Assembly: GCA_029981855.1 (NCBI GenBank) | Contig: JARRCS010000001.1 | Span: 1-64,000 of the forward strand | Length of the DNA stretch: 64,000 nt | Source of the DNA: Halanaerobiales bacterium | GTDB taxonomy: Bacteria; Bacillota; Halanaerobiia; Halanaerobiales; DTU029 | Direction: 5' to 3' | Translations under genes and position numbers: made by a program | In this document: positions 1 through 7,509 of the stretch, one piece after another | Layout: every line of letters starts with the position of its first letter | Numbering within the stretch: the stretch's first letter is position 1 | The notes under the pieces: model-generated | Database searches by the model: none | What the model was told of the DNA's origin: nothing | The model's input: the letters and a program-made list of their open reading frames with translations, nothing else

Positions 1-114
1 GGTGGCAATAGCGGAGGGGCAACACCTGTTCCCATTTCGAACACAGCAGTTAAGTCCTCCAGCGCCTATGGTACTGCAAGGGAGACCTTGTGGGAGAGTA
101 GGTCGCTGCCGAAA
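1..114 (+). rRNA. rrf: 5S ribosomal RNA (5' end at or just beyond window edge)
   Basis: The sequence has the bacterial 5S layout: a 5' strand GGTGGC pairing with GCTGCC near 105-110, the loop region CCCATTTCGAACAC, and the late helix with GGGAGAGTAGG. The first few bases (normally TCTG or similar) are probably outside the window. It is the tail of an rRNA operon, with tRNA-Asn 178 bases downstream on the same strand. No clear Rho-independent terminator lies between them, so co-transcription is likely. Confidence 0.95.
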
Positions 115-188
115 TTTATTTTATATATTTTAACAAGTGAATAAAAGGTATTTCTTGTTTCAAGTATAATATGAAATAAACATTTTCT

Positions 189-257
189 GAGCGAAGTTAA
201 GGTATTGAAGATGTCTAAAATTAAATAAAATATAATTGTTTCGAGCGAAGTTAAGGT
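189..257 (+). repeat. pair of 15-bp direct repeats in 5S-tRNA spacer
   Basis: GAGCGAAGTTAAGGT occurs at 189-203 and exactly again at 243-257, 54 bases apart. A shorter GAGCGAG follows near 267. The function is unknown. The second copy lies in the loop of the inverted repeat at 231-284. Confidence 0.6.
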
Positions 258-284
258 GTTACCATTGAGCGAGAAACAATTATA
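231..284 (+). repeat. 12-bp inverted repeat (hairpin) between 5S and tRNA-Asn
   Basis: TATAATTGTTTC at 231-242 is the exact reverse complement of GAAACAATTATA at 273-284. They enclose a 30-base loop that holds one of the direct repeats. It lies directly upstream of the tRNA, so in the transcript it could be an RNase III-type processing stem. That role is inferred. No T-tract follows, so it is not a terminator. Confidence 0.6.
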
Positions 285-291
285 AGAACAC

Positions 292-367
292 TCCCCGATA
301 GCTCAGTTGGTAGAGCAGATGGCTGTTAACCATCGAGTCGCAGGTTCGAGTCCTGCTCGGGGAGCCA
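292..367 (+). tRNA. tRNA-Asn (GTT)
   Basis: Cloverleaf read by eye: acceptor TCCCCGA (292-298) pairs with TCGGGGA (357-363). The D-stem is GCTC/GAGC, the anticodon stem GATGG/CCATC with loop CTGTTAA (anticodon GTT, 325-327), and the T-loop TTCGAGT. The CCA end is encoded (365-367). A T-tract follows immediately, which may help termination. Confidence 0.97.
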
Positions 368-380
368 TTTTTTTTATAAT

Positions 381-460
381 AACAAATTGGCCTTCGGCCA
401 TAATATTTAATTAATATAAATTTGTTGATGCTGGAAATAATGTTATCACATAACATAGTT
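381..460 (+). repeat. dispersed intergenic repeat, family 2, full copy
   Basis: The left part AACAAATTGGCCTTCGGCCATAATA forms a small GGCC-TTC-GGCC hairpin. The right part carries AAATTTGTTGATGC followed by ATGTTAT-CAC-ATAACAT. The same arrangement is found in reverse orientation at 45969-46045, and pieces occur at 887, 26491, 46079 and 48451. No coding capacity. Confidence 0.65.
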
Positions 461-478
461 TTTTAGACATTAAAATAT

Positions 479-507
479 TTGTAATATAATTGTCGATAAT
501 GTATAAT
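479..507 (+). promoter_or_regulatory. sigma-A-type promoter of the prenyltransferase remnant
   Basis: TTGTAA (479-484), a 17-base spacer, and TATAAT (502-507). It lies 33 bases upstream of a ribosome binding site (AAGGAG) and the ATG of the broken gene at 541. The promoter appears intact although its gene is not. Confidence 0.55.
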
Positions 508-540
508 ATTTAAGGAATTTTAAATAAAAGGAGATGCTAT

Positions 541-865
541 ATGAGCAGAAATAAAGTTTCCCGTTTATGGAATGGATTATGACAGTTAGCCGATTCTAAG
601 ATCTGGGTTGTTTCTACCGTTCCTATGTTTGTAGGAGCAGCTATGGCATATAACTTACATGGGGTCTTTAATTTATACTGGTTTATCTGGATCCTGCTGG
701 GTATGTATTTAAATGAGATCGGCAAAAATGCTATTAATGAAGTTTGTAGATTACAATTCAGGTGTCGATAGATTTATTAGCGGTAAAGAAAGAACTCCGG
801 TACAGACCTATCAATTAGTAGGTTTAACTATGGTTATTGCTACTATTCTTGATAGAATAGTTTAA
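541..865 (+). pseudogene. UbiA/MenA-like prenyltransferase remnant
   Basis: Starting at the ATG behind AAGGAG, the frame reads MSRNKVSRLW, meets a TGA at 580-582 where a Trp would fit, and continues through VSTVPMFVGAAMAY and EIGKNAINE. It then needs a frameshift near 742 to continue as DYNSGVDRF and on to a stop at 863-865. The pattern (ADSKIW, an early membrane helix, NE..DY.SG.DRF) resembles the N-terminal third of membrane prenyltransferases such as MenA, which attach a polyprenyl chain to a quinone precursor. A full-length family member is about 300 residues; only about 105 codons remain, so the C-terminal part is lost. A family-2 repeat piece begins 20 bases after the end. Family identity is moderately sure; loss of function is clear. 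Confidence 0.6.
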
Positions 866-886
866 AGGTCTTGAGCAGATGAAAAA

Positions 887-902
887 CCGAAGCCAATTTG
901 TT
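887..902 (-). repeat. family-2 repeat fragment
   Basis: CCGAAGCCAATTTGTT matches the reverse complement of the AACAAATTGGC end of the family-2 repeat. It sits at the truncation point of the prenyltransferase remnant and touches the stop codon of the convergent transporter gene. Confidence 0.5.
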
Positions 903-1650
903 ATTTATAAAACAGGTTTCCGACCATTAAAGCAACGGCAATGACAAGGACAGCTTTAATCCATTTTTCACCTTTATTTACGGCCAGGGCACTGCCCAAC
1001 CAGGCTCCGAACCCATTTCCTACTGCCAGGATTAAACCTAAAAGCCAGTTAACATTACCACTAAAGATAAAGACAGGCAAGGATGAAAGCATATAGATTA
1101 AAACGACAAAGACTTTAATACTGTTTATTTTAACCAAAGATAGACCGGTAATAAGGGTAAGGGTTGTGATAATGATTAAACCTACTCCAGCTTGAATAAA
1201 ACCGCCATATATCCCCACAAAGAAAAATGAGATAACAGCAATAATCTTTCGTTTTTGAAAGAGATTTTCTTCCACTTTAGAAAATCTTTTGGTTGGATTC
1301 CAGAGGATCAGGACTAACGTAATAATCATGAGCAAAGCCAGTATCCGGTTGAAAACCTGATCGGAAAGGGAGATAGCTATCCGGGCTCCAATAATAGAGC
1401 CGATTACGGCTGGAATTCCTAACATGAGACTCAGCCGGTGATTAAAATAACCCTTATTCTTAAAATTACTTACAGCTACAATATTCTGGAACAATAAAGC
1501 GATACGATTGGTTCCATTGGCAACTGCCGCAGGTAGACCTAAAAAAATAAGTACGGGCAGGGTGATAAGTGATCCACCCCCGGCAAGGGTATTGATAAAC
1601 CCACCGGCAGTTCCCGCTATTAAGATTAAGATAATTTGTAATAAGTCCAT
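901..1650 (-). CDS. TSUP (TauE/SafE) family membrane transporter
   Basis: Of 249 residues, nearly all are hydrophobic, with about eight predicted membrane helices. The N-terminal motif GTAGGFINTLAGGGSLITLP is the signature of the TSUP/DUF81 family. The second repeat half shows GIYGGFIQAGVGLI near residues 147-160. Family members move small anions or sulfur compounds (sulfite, taurine, sulfoacetate) across the inner membrane; the substrate here cannot be told. The start is the ATG at 1648-1650, preceded on the minus strand by AGAGAGGATG. The gene is convergent with the broken prenyltransferase gene and divergent from the chromate transporter pair, with no partner gene to hint at substrate. Length is normal for the family. 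Confidence 0.85.
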   Translation of the reverse strand: MDLLQIILILIAGTAGGFINTLAGGGSLITLPVLIFLGLPAAVANGTNRIALLFQNIVAVSNFKNKGYFNHRLSLMLGIPAVIGSIIGARIAISLSDQVFNRILALLMIITLVLILWNPTKRFSKVEENLFQKRKIIAVISFFFVGIYGGFIQAGVGLIIITTLTLITGLSLVKINSIKVFVVLIYMLSSLPVFIFSGNVNWLLGLILAVGNGFGAWLGSALAVNKGEKWIKAVLVIAVALMVGNLFYK

Positions 1651-1773
1651 TCGCTTTCATCCTCTCTGATTGTGATACCTTATCTAATATATCATGTAAA
1701 TAATATTACTTTCAATAAATATACATAATTTAAAGATTTAAAGTGGTTTCTTCTTGATTGATAAAATCTTTAT

Positions 1774-1801
1774 TTGATAAGGTTATTTTTTGTAGTATAT
1801 A
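1774..1801 (+). promoter_or_regulatory. candidate sigma-A promoter for the chromate transporter pair
   Basis: TTGATA (1774-1779), a 16-base spacer, and TATATA (1796-1801), about 57 bases upstream of the first CHR-domain gene. The region is AT-rich, so a chance match is possible. Confidence 0.4.
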
Positions 1802-1858
1802 TTAATAGTTGGATATGCAAAGTTTTTAAAGCAAGGCAACTGAGAGGAGTATTTTTTT

Positions 1859-2419
1859 ATGCAGAAAATCAGGCTAAGGGATTTATTTTTAATCTTTTTA
1901 AGAATAGGCGGTTTTACCTTTGGTGGCGGATATGCCATGTTACCGCTGATTGAAAAAGAACTGGTGGAGGAAAGAAAATGGCTTAGCGGTCAAGATTTTT
2001 TAGATATTATTGCGGTTATCCAGGGAATACCGGGGATAATTGCTATTAACTCATCGCTATTTATCGGATATAAGTTGAGGGGGATCCTGGGTGCTCTGTC
2101 ATGTGTTCTGGGTATCAGTCTGCCCCCAATTTTTATTATTACATTAATAGCCGAATTCTTACTTAATTTACAGCATAATGCTCTGATAGTATCGTTATTT
2201 ACCGGAATCAGGGCCTGTGTTGTTGTCATAATTTTCTGGGCTGGCTACAGGATGGGGAAAAAAGCGATTATCAGTTACAAGAGTCTCTTTTATACTGTCG
2301 GAATGGTCATCGGAATGATGGTATTTAAACTACATCCGATAATATTAATTGGATTGGCAGGAATTATTGGCATATTCACCAATACAGAATCAGAGGAGCT
2401 TAACCATGATCATAATTGA
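1859..2419 (+). CDS. chrA: chromate transporter, CHR-domain subunit 1
   Basis: 186 residues with a single CHR domain. The signature FLRIGGFTFGGGYAMLPLI lies near the N-terminus (residues 13-31) and is followed by QGIPGIIAINSSLFIGYK and four to six membrane helices. Single-domain CHR proteins occur as adjacent pairs that are thought to work together like the two halves of long ChrA proteins, exporting chromate or a related oxyanion. The start ATG at 1859 follows GAGAGGAG. The 3' end overlaps the next gene by 14 bases in another frame, so translational coupling is likely. The TPGAIAINNAT variant in the partner and QGIPGIIAINSS here show divergence between the two halves. Actual substrate is not known. 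Confidence 0.85.
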   Translation: MQKIRLRDLFLIFLRIGGFTFGGGYAMLPLIEKELVEERKWLSGQDFLDIIAVIQGIPGIIAINSSLFIGYKLRGILGALSCVLGISLPPIFIITLIAEFLLNLQHNALIVSLFTGIRACVVVIIFWAGYRMGKKAIISYKSLFYTVGMVIGMMVFKLHPIILIGLAGIIGIFTNTESEELNHDHN

Positions 2420-2927
2420 ACTCTTTATTACCTTTTTCAAAATCGGATTCTTTACCTTTGGCGGGGGCTATGCGATGTTACCGCTAATTCAGGAAGAGAT
2501 GCTTGCTCATGAATGGCTTACGATAGAGCAATTTCTTGATATTGTAGCCGTATCGCAGATGACCCCGGGGGCAATAGCCATTAATAATGCCACCTTCGTC
2601 GGGTATAAGATTGCCGGAATCTGGGGGATACTGGCTACAACTTTCGGGGTAATATCACCTTCATTAATAATCATTGCCATTGTGGCAACCTTAATGCATA
2701 AATTCAGTGACCACCCCTATGTCGAAGCCGCCTGGCAGGGTATCAGGCCGGCAGTGGTAGGATTAATTATGGTAGCGGTTATCTCTCTAGGGAGGGAAGC
2801 TATCAACGGAATAAATGGAGTAATAATTGGAGCTATTGCCTTATTTTTAATTGCTAAAGTTAAGTTACATCCCATTCTGGTTATTATTATTTCAGGAGCA
2901 CTGGGAGTCGTGGTTGGACTAGTTTAA
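2406..2927 (+). CDS. chrA: chromate transporter, CHR-domain subunit 2
   Basis: 173 residues, again a single CHR domain with FFTFGGGYAMLPLIQEE near the N-terminus and QMTPGAIAINNATFVGYK after it. The start is taken as ATG 2406, behind GAGGAGCTTAACC, because the CHR domain begins there. An upstream in-frame start at 2349 would only add residues overlapping the previous gene. It pairs with the preceding gene (14-base overlap), as is usual for the short-chain chromate transporters. No regulator of the ChrB or PadR type lies next to the pair. Confidence 0.85.
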   Translation: MIIIELFITFFKIGFFTFGGGYAMLPLIQEEMLAHEWLTIEQFLDIVAVSQMTPGAIAINNATFVGYKIAGIWGILATTFGVISPSLIIIAIVATLMHKFSDHPYVEAAWQGIRPAVVGLIMVAVISLGREAINGINGVIIGAIALFLIAKVKLHPILVIIISGALGVVVGLV

Positions 2928-2990
2928 CGATGAAAAGCATTTTTTCCATTTTAGTCTAATTTGTAACAAATATTTGCTGATTATACCATT

Positions 2991-3019
2991 TTGACAATTA
3001 GATTTTGTTGTTGTAATAT
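2991..3019 (+). promoter_or_regulatory. sigma-A-type promoter ahead of a degraded region
   Basis: TTGACA (2991-2996), a 17-base spacer, and TAATAT (3014-3019). The first coding trace downstream is the broken pRiA4b ORF-3-like gene. From 2928 to 3542 there is no intact gene. The stretch holds this promoter, the remnant at 3153-3347 and a terminator at 3423-3454. Confidence 0.5.
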
Positions 3020-3152
3020 AATAAATGTAAATAACTGCAATAAATTTATTCAACCTGTGGTGCGGCTTTCTTGGCAAGATAAAGCGTTATTTATGGATAG
3101 GCAAAGTAGGCCATGCAGTAAAGATATTAAGGGAAATAGAAGATAAACATAA

Positions 3153-3347
3153 TACCCCAGATGTATTAAGGGTAAAAGGAATGCTCCGCCTGAAGATTGT
3201 GGAGGGGTATGGGGTTATATGAGGCTTTTAGATATTATTAGAGATCCTGAAGACCCTGAGTATGAAGAAATGATGGAGTGGTTAGGTGAGGAATTTGATC
3301 CGGAGTATTTTGATTTAGAGATGATTAATAAATTAATGCAGAGTTAA
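3153..3347 (+). pseudogene. C-terminal remnant of a pRiA4b ORF-3-like protein
   Basis: From 3153 the frame reads YPRCIKGKRNAPPEDCGG, then GYMRLLDIIRDP, and ends KLMQS at the stop 3345-3347. A TAA lies directly before it and no start codon fits. The APPEDCGG-x-x-GY motif is typical of the plasmid pRiA4b ORF-3 family (PF07929), whose members are often near mobile elements. Only about 64 codons of a domain of about 170 residues remain. The upstream 90 bases have stops in every frame. No transposase or inverted repeat marks how it arrived. Family recognition is by motif only. Confidence 0.6.
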
Positions 3348-3422
3348 CATTCATAGGCTTTATCTTATTTTCAAATTTCCTGGCGTTATGAAGATGGTGA
3401 AATAGAACTGACCGAATTTAAT

Positions 3423-3454
3423 AAAAGCAGGAGAAATATCTTCTGCTTTTGTTT
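3423..3454 (+). terminator. Rho-independent terminator
   Basis: The stem AAAAGCAGGAGA / TCTTCTGCTTTT (one G-U pair) has the loop AATA and is followed by GTTTTAG. It closes the degraded region ahead of the two-component genes. Stem and loop closely resemble the terminator at 5303-5340. Confidence 0.7.
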
Positions 3455-3542
3455 TAGTAGATGTGTTGGTTTGGAAATTTATAGGTTTATAGTGAAGGTA
3501 TGAAATAATATCATTAATTATGTAAAAGAAAGGTGAAAAATA

Positions 3543-4175
3543 ATGATCAGGGTCTATCTGGTTGATGATCACCCCATTGTGCGTGAGGGTTTAAAAACAT
3601 TTCTTAGTACCCAGGCCAAAATAAAGATTGTGGGGGAAGCAGGTGATGGAGAAACAGCGTTGAAAGAAATAGAAAAAGAGGAACCTGATGTAGCTATTGT
3701 TGACCTCCATCTGCCCGGAATTGGAGGAGTTCAATTAACCCGGGAAATAAAAGAGGTTAGTTTTAATACCCAGGTAATTATCCTCTCCAGTTTCAGTGAG
3801 GATAGTGAGGTAATAGCTGCTATAGAGGCTGGGGCATTAAGCTATCTTATGAAAGATTCTCCCCCTCAAAAACTTATTGAAGCTATTATTGCAGCTCGGG
3901 AAGGAGAACCGGTTTTACACCCCAGGATTGCTAAAAAATTGATGAATAGAGTTAGTAGAAAAGAGCCTGTTATTGAGTCTTTAACTGTAAGAGAAGAAGA
4001 AGTGCTGGCTCAACTGGTTAAGGGACGTTCCAATAAAGAGATTGCTGATGAATTATTTATTTCTGAAAAGACAGTAAAGACCCATGTAAGTAATATTTTA
4101 CGCAAATTGGATGTAAAAGATCGGACTCAGGCAGTTATCAAGGCCATTAAACACAATCTAATTAATAACAGGTGA
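3543..4175 (+). CDS. NarL/LuxR-type response regulator
   Basis: 210 residues. The receiver domain (about 1-120) has acidic residues D8 and D9, the phospho-acceptor D54 in IVDLHLPG, S82/S83 and K104. The C-terminal LuxR helix-turn-helix (about 145-208) reads [12 protein letters not shown], then [19 protein letters not shown]. The gene is followed after 4 bases by its histidine kinase, so the two form an operon. By family it is a DNA-binding regulator switched by phosphorylation, closest in style to LiaR/VraR/DesR-type cell-envelope regulators, but the signal cannot be read from sequence. The ATG at 3543 follows AAAGGTGAA. Confidence 0.9.
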   Translation: MIRVYLVDDHPIVREGLKTFLSTQAKIKIVGEAGDGETALKEIEKEEPDVAIVDLHLPGIGGVQLTREIKEVSFNTQVIILSSFSEDSEVIAAIEAGALSYLMKDSPPQKLIEAIIAAREGEPVLHPRIAKKLMNRVSRKEPVIESLTVREEEVLAQLVKGRSNKEIADELFISEKTVKTHVSNILRKLDVKDRTQAVIKAIKHNLINNR

Positions 4176-4179
4176 TAAT

Positions 4180-5229
4180 ATGCAAAAAGAATTTTTAAAA
4201 GAAATATTTAGTGATGCCAGGCAGGGTGCCTTAATAGGTATAGGTATATCATTAATATTTATGCTGGCCTATGTAGGGCTAACAGCCAATATCATGGTCT
4301 GGGTAGGGTATATAATCTTTGGAAGTATGGTAGGTTTTCTGATTTCATTGGCTAATGAAGTAATGGCCAGATTATTTGCTGCTATATTTCCTGGTTATGT
4401 TGATTATATTTTTTTCCAGATGATAGTAACTTACATTGTGAGTTTTATCACTTTTTATGGTATTACTATGTTATGCAATCTCCTTCCTTTTTTCCAGATA
4501 CCTGAAAATTACATTTTTTATGTCAGTATGGGGGTAGGTATTGCTTCAGTTATGGTCTCTCTCTTTTTTATTTCTATTCATGAAAAGGAAGAAAAGCTCC
4601 GTTTGGAAAAAGAGAATAAAGAGCTGGCATTAGTAGAAGAGAGAAATCGGATTGCTCGGGAGCTCCATGATTCGGTATCCCAGAATTTATTTGGGATCAA
4701 TCTTAATCTCAATACATTAAATTACCTGCTGGATCAGGACCTGGGGGAAGCCCGGCAGATTATCAACCAATTGCAGGAAATGGTCCAGGAGGTTCAGACA
4801 GAAATGAGGTTGATGATCTATGAATTGCGACCTCTTGTTCTAAAAGAAAAGGGCTTTTTTGAAGCTGTAGAGAGTCTAGTCAATCTATTCCAGGTTCGTT
4901 ATAATCTGGATATTAATTGCCAGGTTACGGGAGATGAAGGTAGTTTAGATAGTAAAGTCCAATTGGCTTTATATAGAGTACTACAGGAGTCATTAAATAA
5001 TGTTGTTAAACACGCTAAGGCAAACAGGGTCAAGGTGGTTATAAAAGTAAGGGATGGCAAGGTAGAGTTAATAGTTCAGGATAATGGAAGAGGATTTGAT
5101 TTAAAGGAGATAGACAGAGATGATCATTTTGGTATTAAAAGTATGAAAGAGCGCATTGAGCAGGTTAATGGCGAGTTTAATATTGATTCGACTGTAGGAA
5201 AAGGAACGAGTATAGAAGTAAAGATTTAG
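4180..5229 (+). CDS. sensor histidine kinase (HisKA_3 class)
   Basis: 349 residues. The N-terminal half (about 15-135) has four hydrophobic membrane segments, with no large extracellular domain. A short coiled stretch (about 134-155) leads into the dimerisation/phospho-acceptor helix RIARELHDSVSQNL, with H163 as the likely phosphorylated histidine. The ATPase domain has the N-box QESLNNVVKHA, the G1 box DNGRGFD and the G2 region GIKSMKER. This is the architecture of the partner kinases of NarL-type regulators. With so little outside the membrane, it probably senses the membrane or intramembrane events, like LiaS or DesK; that is an inference. It shares an operon with the regulator just upstream and ends at the strong terminator at 5303. 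Confidence 0.9.
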   Translation: MQKEFLKEIFSDARQGALIGIGISLIFMLAYVGLTANIMVWVGYIIFGSMVGFLISLANEVMARLFAAIFPGYVDYIFFQMIVTYIVSFITFYGITMLCNLLPFFQIPENYIFYVSMGVGIASVMVSLFFISIHEKEEKLRLEKENKELALVEERNRIARELHDSVSQNLFGINLNLNTLNYLLDQDLGEARQIINQLQEMVQEVQTEMRLMIYELRPLVLKEKGFFEAVESLVNLFQVRYNLDINCQVTGDEGSLDSKVQLALYRVLQESLNNVVKHAKANRVKVVIKVRDGKVELIVQDNGRGFDLKEIDRDDHFGIKSMKERIEQVNGEFNIDSTVGKGTSIEVKI

Positions 5230-5302
5230 GGATTAAATTATTGTTTTTACTACTTGAATATTTTATTTCCATAACAGGTGGATTATGGAAACGATCTACG
5301 CC

Positions 5303-5340
5303 AAAAGTAGGAGAAATATCTCCTACTTTTTTTCTTTTTT
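5303..5340 (+). terminator. strong Rho-independent terminator of the two-component operon
   Basis: A perfect 12-bp stem, AAAAGTAGGAGA / TCTCCTACTTTT, with loop AATA and a long T-tract. From 5230 to 5620 there is no gene. The stretch holds this terminator and a MITE-like repeat. Confidence 0.85.
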
Positions 5341-5436
5341 AAATGGAACTATTACTAGATGTGGAAATTATCTATTGCTTTTATAATGAGCTTAAAGAAT
5401 AAAAATGTTAAGTTCATACTATAGGAAATTCCTTTT

Positions 5437-5515
5437 TTAAACTGCAAATAGATGTTTCCGATTCAGTGGAAATTTTTTTGATGACTCTAAGGTTCATCTC
5501 CGTTAAAAATCAGGT
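5437..5515 (+). repeat. MITE-like repeat, family 1, copy with intact left end
   Basis: It begins AAACTGCAAATAGATGTTTCC, cut here as AACTGCAAATAGATGTT, followed by CCGATT. It runs through TAAGGTTCATC, an interior also seen in the copy at 42500. The right terminal inverted repeat is degraded. Confidence 0.6.
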
Positions 5516-5620
5516 AAACTTATCAAATGGGTCATCCTAACCCGAAGATGGAAAATATTGGATTAAAGAAGATGGGTGAACTTAATTCTTGAATGCAGAA
5601 CGAAAAGGGAGTGGATAGTT

Positions 5621-6343
5621 ATGGCTATTATTAGAGCAGAGGCCCTGGAGAAAGTTTACTTTACTCAGGCAGAAAAGATTGAGGCTTTAAAAGCAGTCAA
5701 TCTTGAGATTAATAAAGGTGATTTCATAGTTATTAATGGGCCTTCCGGAAGTGGGAAGACTACTTTACTTAATCTTCTATCAGGTATCGACAAACCAAGT
5801 GGAGGGGAGTTATATTTTGACGGTTTTCCCCTGGGAGAGTTTACAGATAGTGAACGGACAGTAATCAGAAGAGATAAAATTGGCCTTGTTTTTCAGTCTT
5901 TTGAGTTAATTCCTGTGCTAACAGCCCGGGAGAATGTGGAATATCCATTGTTATTACAAAAGATAAAACGGGTAGAGCGCCGAGAAAGGGTTGATGAGAT
6001 TTTAGCCAGGGTTGGTCTGGCAGAGATGGCTGATCGATTTCCTGCTCAATTGTCCGGCGGGCAGAAACAGAGGGTTGCTATCGCCAGGGCCCTGGTTACC
6101 CGACCCGAGGTGGTCCTGGCTGATGAGCCGACCGGGAATCTTGATTCTGAGATAGGACAGAAGATTATTAAGCTTATGCTAAGATTAAATCAAGAATATA
6201 GTGTTGCCTTTGTTATTGTTACCCATGATCTTTCTATTAACAAATACGCCAAAAAACTAATCCAGATTAAAGATGGGATATTGAGTTTGAGGGAGGTGAA
6301 TAGCCATGTTGAAGATAGCCTGGCGAAATGTCTTGAGAAATAA
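5621..6343 (+). CDS. ABC transporter ATP-binding protein (MacB/LolD type)
   Basis: 240 residues from the ATG at 5621, which is set by GGGAGTGG nine bases upstream; a GTG at 5576 would add a leader with no family counterpart. The nucleotide-binding domain is complete: Walker A GPSGSGKT (near residue 41), Q-loop, signature LSGGQKQR, Walker B VVLADEP, and the switch histidine in VTHDLS. It belongs to the group that drives FtsX-type permeases in lipoprotein release, peptide export or macrolide efflux. Its 3' end overlaps the start of the permease gene by 38 bases. That permease is broken, so this ATPase is now an orphan unless another permease serves it. Confidence 0.88.
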   Translation: MAIIRAEALEKVYFTQAEKIEALKAVNLEINKGDFIVINGPSGSGKTTLLNLLSGIDKPSGGELYFDGFPLGEFTDSERTVIRRDKIGLVFQSFELIPVLTARENVEYPLLLQKIKRVERRERVDEILARVGLAEMADRFPAQLSGGQKQRVAIARALVTRPEVVLADEPTGNLDSEIGQKIIKLMLRLNQEYSVAFVIVTHDLSINKYAKKLIQIKDGILSLREVNSHVEDSLAKCLEK

Positions 6344-7275
6344 GCGACGCTCTCTTTTGAGTCTACTAATTATAGTTATTGGTGTTACCGTGTTATTTCT
6401 GGTAAAGGGATATATTATCTCTACTTATGCTGGTTTAAAGATGATGTCTGTGGCTCAATATGGTAATCTTCAAATTGCTAAAGAGGGTTACTGGGATAAT
6501 CGGGATAATCAACGACACCTCTTGACAGAAAGTGAGATTGCTGAGATTAAGGGAATCCTGGCTGAAAATGAGGATATAATAGATTGATTATACTACCGAA
6601 CTCAGTATCTCCGGTATTCTGGGCACAGAGAAGGGGAGTACTATCGTTTCCGGGATTGGAGTGGAACCAGGCAGTAGTCAGAGACAGAATATTATAATCT
6701 AGAATGGCACAAACCTTTTTGCCGGGGATAAAAGCCGGATTCTTTTAGGTGAAGGGATTATGAAAAAGCTTAATTTAAAGGTGGATGAATGGGTCTCAAT
6801 TATGGCTACCACAATTGATGGTGCTTATAATGCCGGCAGTTTACAGGTGACCGGTTCATTTTCAATGGGTAATGCTGATGCTGATAATTTCTATATTATG
6901 TTACCCATCAGTTTTGCTCAGAACCTGTTAAACACTGATGGAGTAGATAAATTTATTGTTAATCTTAAAGATACTGAGATGACCACAGCAACAGTTAACT
7001 GGCTTAAAAACAGGTTCGATGAGATGGGGCTGAGAGTAGAAATTAAGAGCTGGTCAGACCTGGCGGCTTATTATCACCAGGTCAGGGGATTGTATGAGAT
7101 TATCTTTTTCTTTTTGTCAACTGTGATCTTTATCCTGGTTTTTTTAAGTATATTGGGGATTATGTCTATGACTTTTTTGAAAGAATGGAGGAGATCGGTA
7201 CTATCAGGGCCATAGGTACCAAACGACATCAGGTATTTTTGTTGTTAATTCAGGAAGGCCTGATTATGGAGAGAT
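6306..7275 (+). pseudogene. FtsX/MacB-type ABC permease, multiply broken
   Basis: The frame opens normally ([20 protein letters not shown], a first membrane helix and a MacB-like periplasmic start) but stops at 6585. Reading resumes in another frame as LPTELSISGILGTEKGS, meets a TAG near 6699, and then stays open from 6760 to 7215 (LGEGIMKKLNLKVDEW and the second membrane helix). It slips again at a run of six T near 7171-7176; adding one T restores ERMEEIGTIRAIGTKRHQ. After EGLIMER it stops at about 7275. The last two membrane helices, expected in a permease of about 400 residues, are absent. So there are at least two frameshifts, one nonsense codon and a 3' deletion. Sequencing error could explain a single slip but not all of these. 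Confidence 0.75.
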
Positions 7276-7276
7276 A

Positions 7277-7420
7277 AGGGTTATCGATTTATCATATGTT
7301 GGGAATGATGATGTAGTACCTTCTATTGAACTCAGGAATTATGCTGGTCCGGACAACAGTCAAATTGCTCAGAATCCCCGGGATTGGGTTATTAATTTAA
7401 AGATTACGGTAAAAATATAA
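7277..7420 (+). pseudogene. 3' tail of an unrecognised gene fused to the permease remnant
   Basis: Right after the permease remnant, a frame without a start reads RVIDLSYVGNDDVV, then GPDNSQIAQNPRDW, and ends INLKITVKI at the TAA 7418-7420. The alternating hydrophobic end looks like a terminal beta-strand, as in an outer-membrane or surface protein. I do not recognise the family. The direct junction suggests a deletion that joined the middle of the permease gene to the end of a downstream gene. Confidence 0.4.
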
Positions 7421-7445
7421 TGATAATTTGAAGGGGAGATTAACT

Positions 7446-7469
7446 ATGAAAAAAGGCATGATAATATAA
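7446..7469 (+). pseudogene. gene start left without a body (7 codons)
   Basis: GAAGGGGAGATTAACT is a good ribosome binding site for the ATG at 7446, but the frame is only MKKGMII before a stop. It is followed at once by a terminator. It looks like the first codons of a signal-peptide protein whose body was deleted. A leader peptide is the alternative, but no gene follows closely. Confidence 0.35.
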
Positions 7470-7470
7470 C

Positions 7471-7509
7471 ACCACTACCGGTTTCAGATGGTAGTGGTTG
7501 AGTATTTTT
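7471..7509 (+). terminator. Rho-independent terminator
   Basis: ACCACTACC (7471-7479) pairs with GGTAGTGGT (7490-7498), followed by TGAGTATTTTT. It ends the decayed ABC exporter region. From 7510 to 7785 I see no gene or recognisable element. Confidence 0.7.

Noticed and set aside
541-865. The TGA at 580-582 read as Trp (recoded stop)
   Set aside because: Intact genes in the window, such as trpS, end with TGA, and this gene also has a frameshift and lost its 3' part. Decay explains it better than recoding.
1466-1660. 64-codon frame overlapping the TSUP transporter start
   Set aside because: Same strand but another frame inside a clear membrane protein gene. Composition is not protein-like.
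3040-3150. A cyclic-di-GMP or other riboswitch in the gap before the pRiA4b remnant
   Set aside because: Some GC-rich patches but no conserved riboswitch core, and no intact gene downstream to regulate.
3360-3572. 70-codon minus-strand frame before the response regulator
   Set aside because: It covers a terminator and the start of the regulator gene in antisense, and has no start signals.
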